Assembly: GCA_014584705.1 (NCBI GenBank) | Contig: JACTMJ010000009.1 | Span: 1-64,000, forward strand | DNA: 64,000 bases | Direction of reading: 5' to 3' | DNA from: Acidobacteriota bacterium | Lineage (GTDB): Bacteria; Acidobacteriota; Terriglobia; Bryobacterales; Bryobacteraceae | Part shown: positions 1 to 8,173 of the stretch, in pieces | Numbering within the stretch: the stretch's first letter is position 1 | Layout of the letters: every line of letters begins with the position of its first letter | Translations under genes and position numbers: made by a program | The notes under the pieces: generated by a model | Database searches by the model: none | The model's input: only the letters and a program-made list of their open reading frames with translations | Told to the model about the DNA's origin: nothing

Positions 1-501
1 GCCGGTGCAGGTTTCCTGGAACTCCATCAGGCGCTCCCCGCCCAGCCCGTAGAACATGTAGGTGACCGTATTCCCGCTGCGCACGAAGACCCGCTGGTTA
101 GCGTGATTGTAGCCGTAGCTCTGCGCCCCCGCTCCGGAATGACTCGACGTCACCATTCTGTTGGCTACATCGTACCCCATCGTCATCAGCGGCATTTGCG
201 TCAGGTTGCCGTTGGCGTCGTATTGATGGCCAGCCGTTGCGATGCGGTTCGTCGCCGCGTCGATGGCCACGCTGTGCGTGGGGGCGCTGCCCTTGGTGAC
301 GGTTTGGTTGGTGCGGTTGCCGAAGCCGTCGTAGCTCCACGCGAGGCCCCACGCATTGCTCACGGTCTCCGCACTTACCAATCGCTGCAGCGCGTCGTAT
401 TGATAAACCACCGTCTCCGCGCTCACCGCGTCGGTTTGCGAAAGGATCTGGCCGTTGTTCCCGGTGGCGTGAAACGCGTAGGCGGCTGCAAGCAGTGCTG
501 A
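1..501 (-). pseudogene. RHS/YD-repeat protein fragment (orphan core module)
   Basis: Reading the minus strand from 501 gives an open frame that runs off the window edge at position 1. It is full of RHS/YD-repeat signatures: NNGQILSQTD at the start, then VYQYDALQRLV, WSYDGFGNRTNQT, HQYDANGNLTQMP, GYDVANRMV and FYGLGGERLMEF. The frame opens directly after the TAA stop of the DUF4288 gene and is in the same reading frame, with no ATG, GTG or TTG and no ribosome binding site near its beginning. RHS proteins are normally very large secreted or surface toxins carrying a variable C-terminal toxin. This piece starts abruptly inside the conserved core, so it is most likely a displaced rhs core left by recombination. 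The remainder, possibly with a toxin tip, lies outside the window. It could be translated only by readthrough or reinitiation. Confidence 0.75.
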
Positions 502-876
502 TTACTCTGGCTGTTCATCGCTGCCGGTAGGGATCCATTTCAGGCGATCTTTGTTCTTAAAGATCCAAAGTTCCTCTTTGGATTTGATCTCATCGGCTCG
601 CAATCGGCGCGGAAGCTGCTCGCTATAGATCTCGGCTAAATCAGCCAATGGCTCATGAATGACATCAATCTCAACCAAGCCAGCAAACCTCATGGACACA
701 GTCTCACCCGCTGGATTGGTATAGGAGTAATTGTAATCGTCACCTAGCTGAACCGCCTTTCGAAATACCGTTTCCAGGTCAGGCGCTTCTATAAGGTGAA
801 AGTTTATATGGGTCAGATAGGTCAATTGCTTTCCTTCTACGGCCATTTCTATTCCAAGCTGCGCCAAAAACCACAT
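502..876 (-). CDS. DUF4288 family protein, probable immunity protein
   Basis: This 124-residue protein opens with MWFLAQLGIEM and carries the pattern I associate with DUF4288: a WF-A-L beginning, a central helix (DLETVFRKAVQLGDD), then a strand pair ending in MRFAGLVEIDVI. It has no signal peptide or membrane segment, so it should be cytosolic. Small DUF4288 proteins are often found beside RHS or other polymorphic toxin genes and are thought to act as immunity proteins. Here the gene sits immediately upstream of an RHS core fragment, which is the order expected in arrays of displaced toxin-immunity modules. The cognate toxin is not visible. The family call rests on pattern memory and the immunity role is inferred from context. 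Confidence 0.65.
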   Translation of the reverse strand: MWFLAQLGIEMAVEGKQLTYLTHINFHLIEAPDLETVFRKAVQLGDDYNYSYTNPAGETVSMRFAGLVEIDVIHEPLADLAEIYSEQLPRRLRADEIKSKEELWIFKNKDRLKWIPTGSDEQPE

Positions 877-1159
877 GAGTATTCCCTTCGCTTGAGCTAG
901 CTATCCTTGCTCTGCCTACTGGTGCGGCAACCAAGAGCTTTCGACGCCGCTTTGATTGTATCCGTCAGAACAACCGCATTCTTGAAGGGATGGCTGGAAT
1001 CCGGCGGGCATGGGGAATGACGGATTCCTTGTTCTCGTTTGGGTGCGGAGTAGACCTGGTTTCCCGTTGTCGGGCGAGCGGGCTTGGGTGAGGCGAGGTT
1101 TGCCCTCTCTTCGGTGTCGTCGTTGGCCTACGGGCGCGATCCACGGGAGCGTGATGGGC

Positions 1160-2287
1160 CTATTTCGCGGGGGCCGCGCTCGGGCTGAGGGAGGCGGCGA
1201 GTCGGGCGATGGCATCGGCAACCAAGCGGGGTTCGCTGATGGGGATGTAGTGCCCGCTCTCCGTGGCCACGCGATGGGAACTCTCCGCGGCTCCGGCGGT
1301 CATGGCCTGGTGCCGCTCCTCGATGTAGCGGAGTTGGGCACGTTCAAACGCGAGGGTTGCGGGGTCCGCCTGTTGCTCCAGAAGGCTCTGGTCGTTGGCG
1401 AAATTGCCCATGCGCCCCCTGGAGAGCACCACGGACGGCTTGGCCTTGAGGAGCGCCAGCGCCTGGCGGGCTTCCGCCATGCCAACGTAGGCCGTGCGGC
1501 TTTCCGCCAGAACGGCATCCGTCGCTTGCGTTCGGAGCTTGAGGGCGCGGTGCACGGGGAGGAGTTCCGGCATCGGGGAGGTGGCGTCGAAATTGCCGCC
1601 GGCCAGGGCGCGCACCATGCCGATTCTCGCCAGCCAGGAGAGCAACGGCGTGCCACCGTCGCCATCGGGGCAGGGTCCGCGCTCGGCGACGATCTCATCC
1701 ACTTTCTCGCGAATGGCTTGCCGCTCCGCGCCCTCTACCTTGGCGGCGACCCCATCCAGGCGCTGTTTCAGGCAGTCCGGGGGAAGCGGATCGACGAGGA
1801 CGATTCCGGCGATCTCCGCCGGGTGCTCCCGTGCCATCACGAGCAGTTGGAGAGCGCCCAATCCGTGGCCCACGGGCAGGTAGGGCGGGGCTTCTCCGGA
1901 GGCGGCGAGCACGCGGTGCAATTCCCGCGCGGTGGCGGTGATGCTACGGTCTTCCGCGCCGGGGTCGCTCCAACCAAGACCGGCGCGGTCAATGGCGCAA
2001 CTACGCAGACGCCCGCCGAGCGCTTTCTGCACCCCGCGCCAAACGAGGCCGGAATCGGAAATATCGGCGTTGAAGACGACGAGAGGCCCGACACGGCGCT
2101 CCCCCTCGCAATAGATGTGGATGCGACGCCCGCCAAGGTCCACCATGCGGCCGGGAGGCGGGTACGCCCGCATATCGGCCGCCTCTCCCGCCGATTGCAG
2201 GATCCATCCGCCCATCGGGATGGCGAATACAAGCGCAATCTGTACGTAGACGACAAGGCGAAGCCAGCGGGGAATGGACGCGAACAT
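1160..2287 (-). CDS. alpha/beta hydrolase with Gly at the nucleophile elbow
   Basis: This 375-residue protein begins with a hydrophobic helix (about residues 8-30) that may be a membrane anchor or uncleaved signal. An alpha/beta hydrolase fold follows: a DRAGLGWSDPG strand-turn near residue 100, the nucleophile elbow at about 140-144, LVDP near 165, and a C-terminal ESGHYI motif that supplies the catalytic His. The elbow reads GHGLG where active members have GHSxG, so residue 142 is Gly (codon GGA) and not Ser. All other family landmarks are intact, which argues against random decay. The protein may be a non-hydrolytic member or use another nucleophile. It reads away from lexA upstream (54 bp gap) and seems to be transcribed alone. 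The natural substrate cannot be guessed. Confidence 0.8.
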   Translation of the reverse strand: MFASIPRWLRLVVYVQIALVFAIPMGGWILQSAGEAADMRAYPPPGRMVDLGGRRIHIYCEGERRVGPLVVFNADISDSGLVWRGVQKALGGRLRSCAIDRAGLGWSDPGAEDRSITATARELHRVLAASGEAPPYLPVGHGLGALQLLVMAREHPAEIAGIVLVDPLPPDCLKQRLDGVAAKVEGAERQAIREKVDEIVAERGPCPDGDGGTPLLSWLARIGMVRALAGGNFDATSPMPELLPVHRALKLRTQATDAVLAESRTAYVGMAEARQALALLKAKPSVVLSRGRMGNFANDQSLLEQQADPATLAFERAQLRYIEERHQAMTAGAAESSHRVATESGHYIPISEPRLVADAIARLAASLSPSAAPAK

Positions 2288-2340
2288 AGCCGGAGACTTC
2301 TATTGTTGCAGGAGAGGGCGAGGAGCGGCGCGCGCGGCCT

Positions 2341-2958
2341 CTACTGAACCTGGCGGATGACGGTGCGAACAACGCCCTGGATGCGCAGATCCGCGCGGGG
2401 AATCAATTCCGGGAAGTCCGGGTTCTCCGCGCGCAGGAACCAGGAATCCTTCACGCGCACCAGCCGTTTGAGGGTGCTTTCGCCGTCAATGAGGGCAACC
2501 ACGATCTGGTTATTTCGCGGATTCGAAGCCGGTTCCGCCACGACGAGGTCTCCGTCGAGAATACCGGCATCCCGCATCGATTCGCCCCGCACCCGGAGGG
2601 CGAAGCTGCCGGTTCCGGGCTTGAAGCCGAGCGTCTTTTCGTCCACGGACACGCAGGCGTCCGGACGTTGCTGCGCGAGTTCCTGGGGGGACCCGGCGGG
2701 AATGGAACCGAAGAGCGGCAGGTCCGCCACCGGCAAACGCAATTCGTGCATGGGCCCGGCAAGATCGATCTGCCGCGAGCCGCGCTCTCCGCGGCGAATC
2801 ATGCCCTTGGCTTCGAGCGCCTGCAAATGCCCCACGATGCCATTCGGGCTGCGGATCCCGAAGTGCCGCTGCATTTCGGGGATGGAGGGGGAACAGCCAT
2901 TCTCGGCGCGGAATTCCGTGATGTAATTCAGAATGTCTTGCTGGCGTTCGGTGAGCAT
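2341..2958 (-). CDS. lexA: LexA repressor (SOS regulator)
   Basis: This is a 205-residue LexA. The N-terminal winged helix (MLTERQQDILNYI; then SPSIPEMQRHFGIRSPNGIVGHL) binds DNA. The autocleavage bond is Ala88-Gly89 in FGSIPAGS, and the catalytic dyad is Ser127 (RGESM) and Lys164 (STLKRL), 37 residues apart as in E. coli LexA. LexA represses SOS genes and self-cleaves when RecA is activated by DNA damage. An upstream in-frame ATG at 3006 would add 16 residues, but it would lie upstream of a TTGACA -35 element and overlap the divergent DUF72 gene. The start at 2958 is therefore preferred. The gene is divergent from the DUF72 gene and probably autoregulated through the shared intergenic region. 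Confidence 0.96.
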   Translation of the reverse strand: MLTERQQDILNYITEFRAENGCSPSIPEMQRHFGIRSPNGIVGHLQALEAKGMIRRGERGSRQIDLAGPMHELRLPVADLPLFGSIPAGSPQELAQQRPDACVSVDEKTLGFKPGTGSFALRVRGESMRDAGILDGDLVVAEPASNPRNNQIVVALIDGESTLKRLVRVKDSWFLRAENPDFPELIPRADLRIQGVVRTVIRQVQ

Positions 2959-2959
2959 C

Positions 2960-3000
2960 TTTACACTAGAAACTTTTACAGGTAAGGGGAGAGATGTCAA
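2960..3000 (-). promoter_or_regulatory. lexA promoter and candidate LexA operator
   Basis: On the minus strand TTGACA (3000-2995) is followed after 16 bp by TAAAAG (2978-2973), predicting a start of transcription just upstream of the lexA ATG at 2958. TTTACA occurs twice on the plus strand (2960-2965 and 2975-2980), a 15-bp-period direct repeat that overlaps the -10 and start region. A weaker plus-strand promoter for the DUF72 gene (TTGCTG at 2938-2943, TACACT at 2962-2967) would be covered by the same repeat. That the repeat is the LexA box is an inference. Confidence 0.45.
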
Positions 3001-3965
3001 GTCCATTGTTACCGCTGGGGATTCCGGATGACGGTTCCTTCCGCTCCCGGTTGGCGAGCGCGCTGCGCACGCTGGCCGCGCGCGGCATCCTCATGGGCGG
3101 GAGTTCGTGGAAATACCCCGGATGGCTCGGGCAGATCTATACGGAATCGCGCTACCTCACGCGGGGCAAACTCTCCCGCAAGAAGTTTGAAGCGGAATGC
3201 CTGGGCGAGTACGCCGAAGTGTTCCCCGCCGTGGGGGCGGACTTCTCTTTCTACACCTTCCCGCCCCCGGAACAGTGGGCCAAACTCTTCCATGCCGCGC
3301 CGGGCTTGTGTTTCGGCCTGAAGGCCCCGGAGATGGTGACGGTGAAGCGCTGGCCCAGCCACGCGCGCTACGGGAGCCGCGGCGGTACCGACAATGAGCA
3401 GTTTCTCGACGCCGGGCTCATTACGAATGCGTTCCTCGAACCGCTCGCGCCGTATCTTTCGCAGGTGGGCGTGGTGATGCTCGAGTTTGGCACGTTCGCC
3501 AAGAGCGACTTCGCGGAGCCGCGTGCCTTCATCGAGGATCTGGACCACTTCCTGAGCGCCCTGCCCCCGGCATTCCGCTACGCCGTCGAGATTCGCAACC
3601 CGGACTACCTGGTGGACGATTACTTCGCCTGCCTCAAGGCAAACCGCGTGGCGCACGTCTTCAACGCCTGGAGCCGGATGCCCACGCTGCGGGAACAGAT
3701 GGCGCATGAGGCGGCTTATACGACGGACTTCGTCGTCTCACGGGCGCTGCTTCGGAAGGGCCGGCAGTATGAGCAGGCGGTGAAGCGCTTCGAACCTTAT
3801 GAACACGTGCAGGACCCCAACCCCGAAGCGAGGCAGGCGCTGGCCGCCCTCGGCAGGCGGGCCGAACTCGAAAAGCGAATCGCCTATATCTTCGTGAACA
3901 ACCGGCTGGAGGGCAACTCGCCGGAAACCATGATGGCCGTGGCGGACCTGCTGCTCGCGGAGTGA
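2994..3965 (+). CDS. DUF72 family protein
   Basis: This 323-residue cytosolic protein matches DUF72 (YecE-like), a TIM-barrel family of unknown biochemical function. Recognisable segments are the N-terminal GGSSWKYPGWLGQIY, the DFSFYTFPPPEQW strand-loop, FGLKAPEMVTV, and the conserved FAVEIRNPDYL-type strand (here YAVEIRNPDY). The family's usual length is 240-300 residues. This member carries extra N-terminal residues and an acidic C-terminal region ending in the FVNNRLEGNSPETM strand. ATG at 2994 is preceded by a good ribosome binding site (AAGGGGAG). It is divergent from lexA with only 35 bp between the two starts, so it may be under LexA control. The enzyme activity is unknown. Confidence 0.85.
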   Translation: MSSPLLPLGIPDDGSFRSRLASALRTLAARGILMGGSSWKYPGWLGQIYTESRYLTRGKLSRKKFEAECLGEYAEVFPAVGADFSFYTFPPPEQWAKLFHAAPGLCFGLKAPEMVTVKRWPSHARYGSRGGTDNEQFLDAGLITNAFLEPLAPYLSQVGVVMLEFGTFAKSDFAEPRAFIEDLDHFLSALPPAFRYAVEIRNPDYLVDDYFACLKANRVAHVFNAWSRMPTLREQMAHEAAYTTDFVVSRALLRKGRQYEQAVKRFEPYEHVQDPNPEARQALAALGRRAELEKRIAYIFVNNRLEGNSPETMMAVADLLLAE

Positions 3966-4038
3966 AGCGAAGGAATCGCGGATCGTGCCCCGTTTTTCGG
4001 GGAGATTCGCCGCTTCCCGCGCTACAATCGGGAATTCC

Positions 4039-5394
4039 ATGGAAAGCTTTCTCCAATCCCTGAACGATTTGAACAGCACGGTGAACGCCATCGTCTGGGG
4101 TCCGCCGCTGATGATCCTGCTCGTGGGCATGGGCATCGTATTGACGATCGCCACGGGCGGCATCCAGTTCCGGCGTCTGCCGATGACTTTTCGCGAGGTA
4201 CTGGGAAAGCTCTTCGACAAGGACAGCGGAACGGGCTCCGTGACGCCGTTCCAGGCTCTCGCCACGGCGCTCGCCTCCACCGTGGGCGTCGGCAATATCG
4301 CCGGAGTGGCGACGGCCATCTTTCTTGGCGGCCCCGGAGCGCTTTTCTGGCTGATGTTCTCCGGTCTCGTCGGGATGGCGACGAAGTTCTCGGAGATTGT
4401 GATCGCGCTTCACTACCGGGAGCGGGATGCAAGCGGCATCATGCGCGGCGGCGCGATGTACGTGCTCAGCAAGGGCCTGAAGATGCCTTGGCTGGGCAGT
4501 GTTTTCGCCATGCTCACCGCGCTTGCCGCGTTCGGCATCGGCAATATGGTGCAGGCGAACTCCGTGGCGGACGCGGTGTTCGCCTCGTACGAGGTGCCCC
4601 GCCAGGCAACCGCCATCGTCCTCTGTGTGATCACCGCGATGGTGGTTCTCGGGGGCTTGCAGAGGATCGCGCAATTCACCACCGTGCTCGTGCCGTTCAT
4701 GTGCATCTCTTACATCGGTGGAGCCGTGTTCATCGTCCTGCGCTATATTGACCGGGTTCCGGAGATGGTCACGCTCGTCTTCGAGTCCGCGTTTACGGGG
4801 CACGCCGCCGCGGGCGGTTTCGCGGGAGCCACCATCCTGCAGGCCATGCGCATGGGCATCGCGCGCGGGCTGTTCTCGAACGAAGCGGGACTCGGCAGCG
4901 CGCCCATCGTTCACGCCTCGGCGTCGACCGACCATCCGGTGCGCCAGGGGCTTTACGGCATTTTCGAAGTCTTCGTCGATACCATCGTCGTTTGCCTGCT
5001 CACCGGAATGGTGGTGCTCGTCACCGGAGCCTGGACCTCCGGCGCGAACGGCGCGGCTCTCTCCGCGAAGGCGTTCGAGATCGGCCTTCCCGGCACCTGG
5101 GGGCATCTGGTGGTGAGCACCGGGCTGATTACGTTCGCCTTCTCGACTATCGTCGGTTGGGCCTTCTACGGGGAGACGGGCGTCACCTACCTCTTTGGAA
5201 CAAAGGCGCAATTGCCGTACCGGCTGCTTTGGGTGGTGTTCGTCTACCTCGGCGCTACTGGCAGTCTCCAGACGGTATGGGGCATCGCGGATACGCTCAA
5301 CGGGCTGATGGCCGTGCCGAACCTGATCGCGATCGCGCTCTCCATTGGCCTGCTCCGGCGGCTGATCCGGGAGTTTTTTTCCGTACCGCGCTAG
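4039..5394 (+). CDS. AgcS-type alanine/glycine:cation symporter
   Basis: This 451-residue polytopic inner-membrane protein belongs to the sodium:alanine/glycine symporter family (AgcS, DagA type). Family signatures are clear: VGVGNIAGVATAIFLGGPGA near residue 87, GMATKFSEIV just after, and SNEAGLGSAPIVHA around residue 280. About ten to eleven hydrophobic segments are visible and the length is normal. The predicted role is Na+- or H+-coupled uptake of Ala or Gly. An upstream in-frame GTG at 3985 would add 18 hydrophilic residues overlapping a CCCCG-TTTTT-CGGGG hairpin, so the ATG at 4039, directly before the amphipathic N-terminus, is preferred. Substrate specificity is inferred from the family only. 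Confidence 0.93.
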   Translation: MESFLQSLNDLNSTVNAIVWGPPLMILLVGMGIVLTIATGGIQFRRLPMTFREVLGKLFDKDSGTGSVTPFQALATALASTVGVGNIAGVATAIFLGGPGALFWLMFSGLVGMATKFSEIVIALHYRERDASGIMRGGAMYVLSKGLKMPWLGSVFAMLTALAAFGIGNMVQANSVADAVFASYEVPRQATAIVLCVITAMVVLGGLQRIAQFTTVLVPFMCISYIGGAVFIVLRYIDRVPEMVTLVFESAFTGHAAAGGFAGATILQAMRMGIARGLFSNEAGLGSAPIVHASASTDHPVRQGLYGIFEVFVDTIVVCLLTGMVVLVTGAWTSGANGAALSAKAFEIGLPGTWGHLVVSTGLITFAFSTIVGWAFYGETGVTYLFGTKAQLPYRLLWVVFVYLGATGSLQTVWGIADTLNGLMAVPNLIAIALSIGLLRRLIREFFSVPR

Positions 5395-5484
5395 GAGAGC
5401 GTGGTTCCACGGGAGAGGCCCTGTGGCGGCAATTGCGAACTTTCGCTTCGTTTGCAAAGATACGCTAGGAGCACTGAGTCCGCC

Positions 5485-7245
5485 GTGACAGAAACGACGC
5501 TGCCGCCGTCTTCGTCTTCTCCCGAAACGCCTCCCAGGGTCAGCCATCTCCACACGTTCTTTCTTTTTCCTTTCGCGATTGACCGCCAGATCGTCCGCGA
5601 GCAGCAGCCCGAGTTCTGGAGCCAGCAATCGGATTGGATTGATGGGGTGGACAACTGGCTGCAGTGTACCGGGGCGAAATCGCGCAGTCGCTTCGCGAAC
5701 CGGGTCGGCGTCTGGCAGCGCGATTCCTACCGCAGTTTCGATCTCAATTCGCTCGCCTACCAGGACATGGTCTTTTTCCACCCGGTCGTGCGGCGGATCT
5801 TCTTTGACGCCAACCATCCGGTGCCCGATGAGACCGAACCGCGCACGCTGCTGCGGGTCTACACCGCTCCGCTGCCGCCGGGTACGCGGCTCTTCTATGA
5901 CTGCGAGGACGTCCGCGGACGCTCCGCCCGGGTGCAGGTGACCGATCTGCGCCTGTTCATTTTCGCCAACGGCGTCAGCACGCTCTCGATCGGCGTCGAG
6001 GCTTTCGACCTCGATGCGGAGCAGGCGCTCTGGATCAATGAGATGATGCGCAAGGTGTGCCCTTCGAGCGGACGGCAGAAGCGCGAGGGGCGGATTCCGT
6101 CGCGCGCGGCGCTGGTGCTTGAAAAGGACGAGGAAGAGCAGGTCATCGTCGAGGAAACTTTCCCCACGGCGACGATCGTGGGTTACTACCCGCCGGTTTC
6201 CCGCCTGGTGCAGGCGCTGCTCTACTTCGTGAATTACGGCAAGCGCGAGTTTGAGCAACTGCTCGACGAGCGGATGATCGTGAACACGTATGTTTCGCTT
6301 GATCCGGAGTCGCTTCCCGAAGGCTACGCGGAATCGGAAAGCCTGCGCCGCTTGCTGAGCCTCTTCCTGTGGGTGGACCGCTACTCCCCTGGCTACCGGT
6401 ACGACAAGCGATTCGTGGAGCGACGCCTGCGCGCCGCACTCTACACCCGCTGGGCTCACGAAGGCACTTATTACGGCTGCACCGGCTACAGCGACCTCAC
6501 GTTCACGCTGGGCGCGCGGGATTGCGGGGAGCATGCGCTCGAAGAGGGATTCCTGGTCCACCGCATGTTCAACACGCGCTATTACCTGATGGCGATGGTG
6601 GCCCTGTTTTACCGGGCGACGCTGCTCGATTTCGAAGAGAAGGTGGCGCTGGTTTCCAAACGCCTCTATGAGGACCAGGCCGACGGCGCGATCGACGAGG
6701 AGAATCTGGATGTGGCGGGGGCGCTGCGCGGCGAGTTTCTGCACTTCTCCAACTACTGGTTCTATCCGGAACTGGCCAACAAGGAGGAGGAGCACGAGCA
6801 CTTCCAGATGAAATGCCACGCCTATGGCGTCTTCGCGCGCAAGAAGGAAATCGAGGAGGATCTCGACAAGCTGAACTCCTTCCTCCGCGAGATTTATCAG
6901 GCGCGCAACACCCTCGCGATCAACCGCCTCGCCATGCTGAGCATCATCACCGGGCTCAGCGCCGTGCTGACCGGATTCTTCGGCATGAACTTCGGCAGGG
7001 AATTCGCGCGGATGGTCTTCGAGCCGACGGGAAGCTTCCCCGTCGTGCATTGGGGCGCGCTGCTCTTCGTGACCATTTGCTCCGTGGGCGCGCTGGGTTT
7101 TGGAATATTTCTGATCGTCCGCAATTGGGGGGACTACCGCGGCATTTTGCTGCCGCATCTGGCCCGCAAAGACGGCGAATGGCAATGGTACAGCCTCCGC
7201 AAGGCCGATCTCCGCGAGGAAGAACGCGACGAAGAGGAAGAATAG
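5485..7245 (+). CDS. CorA-like divalent cation channel with enlarged N-domain
   Basis: The C-terminus has the CorA signature: a long acidic helix (KKEIEEDLDKLNSFLREIYQ), then TM1 ending in the GMN motif (FFGMNFG), a periplasmic loop and TM2, followed by an acidic tail (EEERDEEEE). CorA proteins are pentameric Mg2+/Co2+ channels whose GMN loop is the selectivity filter. The protein is about 586 residues, nearly twice the usual ~320, because the cytoplasmic domain before the stalk helix is about 480 residues long. The start chosen is GTG at 5485 with an AGGAG 13 bases upstream. A longer reading from 5401 adds an implausible Arg/Cys-rich leader. The ion transported is unknown, and the enlarged N-domain may be regulatory. 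Confidence 0.75.
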   Translation: MTETTLPPSSSSPETPPRVSHLHTFFLFPFAIDRQIVREQQPEFWSQQSDWIDGVDNWLQCTGAKSRSRFANRVGVWQRDSYRSFDLNSLAYQDMVFFHPVVRRIFFDANHPVPDETEPRTLLRVYTAPLPPGTRLFYDCEDVRGRSARVQVTDLRLFIFANGVSTLSIGVEAFDLDAEQALWINEMMRKVCPSSGRQKREGRIPSRAALVLEKDEEEQVIVEETFPTATIVGYYPPVSRLVQALLYFVNYGKREFEQLLDERMIVNTYVSLDPESLPEGYAESESLRRLLSLFLWVDRYSPGYRYDKRFVERRLRAALYTRWAHEGTYYGCTGYSDLTFTLGARDCGEHALEEGFLVHRMFNTRYYLMAMVALFYRATLLDFEEKVALVSKRLYEDQADGAIDEENLDVAGALRGEFLHFSNYWFYPELANKEEEHEHFQMKCHAYGVFARKKEIEEDLDKLNSFLREIYQARNTLAINRLAMLSIITGLSAVLTGFFGMNFGREFARMVFEPTGSFPVVHWGALLFVTICSVGALGFGIFLIVRNWGDYRGILLPHLARKDGEWQWYSLRKADLREEERDEEEE

Positions 7246-7803
7246 CCGCTCCTCGTCCGCCTCCAACCGATCCCCGACGATCCCGCCTGAGTTGGAAGTG
7301 GAGAGAGCGCGCTCCCATGAAGTTCATGGAGAGAGCGTATGCAGCAAGCGCGCAAGCATCACACCGGCGAAGGGGAGGCCGCCATATTGCAGTCGCGATT
7401 CCGGGGTGCCATCCGTGGGAGCACGCCAGAGGGGAGCGAGCGGCGAAGCATGCTCGCGAATAACGGCAATGGGATACCGAATTTGTCCCGCCGGCCGGGT
7501 GCGCGCGTCGCCCGGTGAGCCCGCGGGGCGCCATGATCGGCCCAGGCATGAAGCAACACGCCACGCCCAATGAGTTTACGAACACTCCGGCAGGATCGCA
7601 TGGTTCCGGACCGCCCGTGCGCGAGCGTCTGCTTGACGTCCCGCGCGGCATTGGTTCCAGGCAGGTGTTTGAGCGGCTGATGAGGCGCCGGGAGGCCCGA
7701 AGAAGATCGTCAGATTTGCCGCCTCTTCGCTCGCCCTGCTAAGATTGAAAGGTTGCCCGGTCGCGCAAGCGCGGGCAGATTCTGCGTCATCGTTGAGATT
7801 TCC
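7246..7803. other. Intergenic region before rpmI
   Basis: I see no convincing gene in these 558 bases. They contain an 11-bp direct repeat (TGGAGAGAGCG at 7299-7309 and 7327-7337) and a TAAGAT hexamer at about 7740-7745 that could be the -10 of the rpmI promoter. A short hairpin just before rpmI is listed separately. infC and thrS, the usual upstream partners of rpmI, are absent. Confidence 0.6.
7755..7776 (+). promoter_or_regulatory. Leader hairpin of the rpmI-rplT mRNA
   Basis: GCCCG and CGGGC pair around an inner CGC/GCG helix closed by a GCAA tetraloop, with a two-base GT bulge. It lies 27 bases before the rpmI start. L20 represses its own operon in other bacteria by binding leader structures, so this could be such an element, though nothing else proves it. 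Confidence 0.35.
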
Positions 7804-8001
7804 ATGCCGAAACTAAAAACACACAAAGGCGCTGCCAAGCGCTTCCAGAAGACCGGCACGGGCAAAGTGAAGCGCAACAACTCGATGCACCGTCACATTC
7901 TGACTTCGAAATCCACGAAGCGGAAGCGGCGGCTGCGCAAGGCAGTGATGGCTTCCGACCCCGATACGAAGGTCGTTTCCCGAATGATTCCTTACGCCTA
8001 G
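7804..8001 (+). CDS. rpmI: 50S ribosomal protein L35
   Basis: This is a 65-residue, very basic protein with the L35 landmarks [25 protein letters not shown] and [11 protein letters not shown]. It is part of the large ribosomal subunit near 23S rRNA. ATG at 7804 is the standard start; an upstream in-frame extension from 7753 has no L35 homology. rplT follows after 172 bases, the normal order. Upstream infC is missing. Confidence 0.98.
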   Translation: MPKLKTHKGAAKRFQKTGTGKVKRNNSMHRHILTSKSTKRKRRLRKAVMASDPDTKVVSRMIPYA

Positions 8002-8173
8002 ACGCCAGGCCTTCCGGGAAGGGAGGCCGGCGCGCGGCGCGCATAGTCCGGTGTGGACAGGGCCAGTGGCACTGCCTGTTTCACCCGCAACCATCCGCAT
8101 ACGCCGGGAGGCCGCGCGGATTCGCCTTGAGGGCAAGATGCCCCGGCGAAATTCACTTCCTTAGGAGGAAAAC

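Noticed and set aside
1010-2347. A 445-codon plus-strand frame
   Set aside because: It is antisense to the alpha/beta hydrolase and is Gly/Arg/His-rich without motifs.
3661-7266. A 1201-codon open frame on the minus strand
   Set aside because: It lies antisense to three well-supported plus-strand genes and its translation has His/Arg/Glu-rich, non-domain composition, as expected from high-GC third positions.
7299-7337. TGGAGAGAGCG direct repeat as part of a CRISPR or repeat array
   Set aside because: There are only two copies, 28 bp apart, with no further units or spacers.
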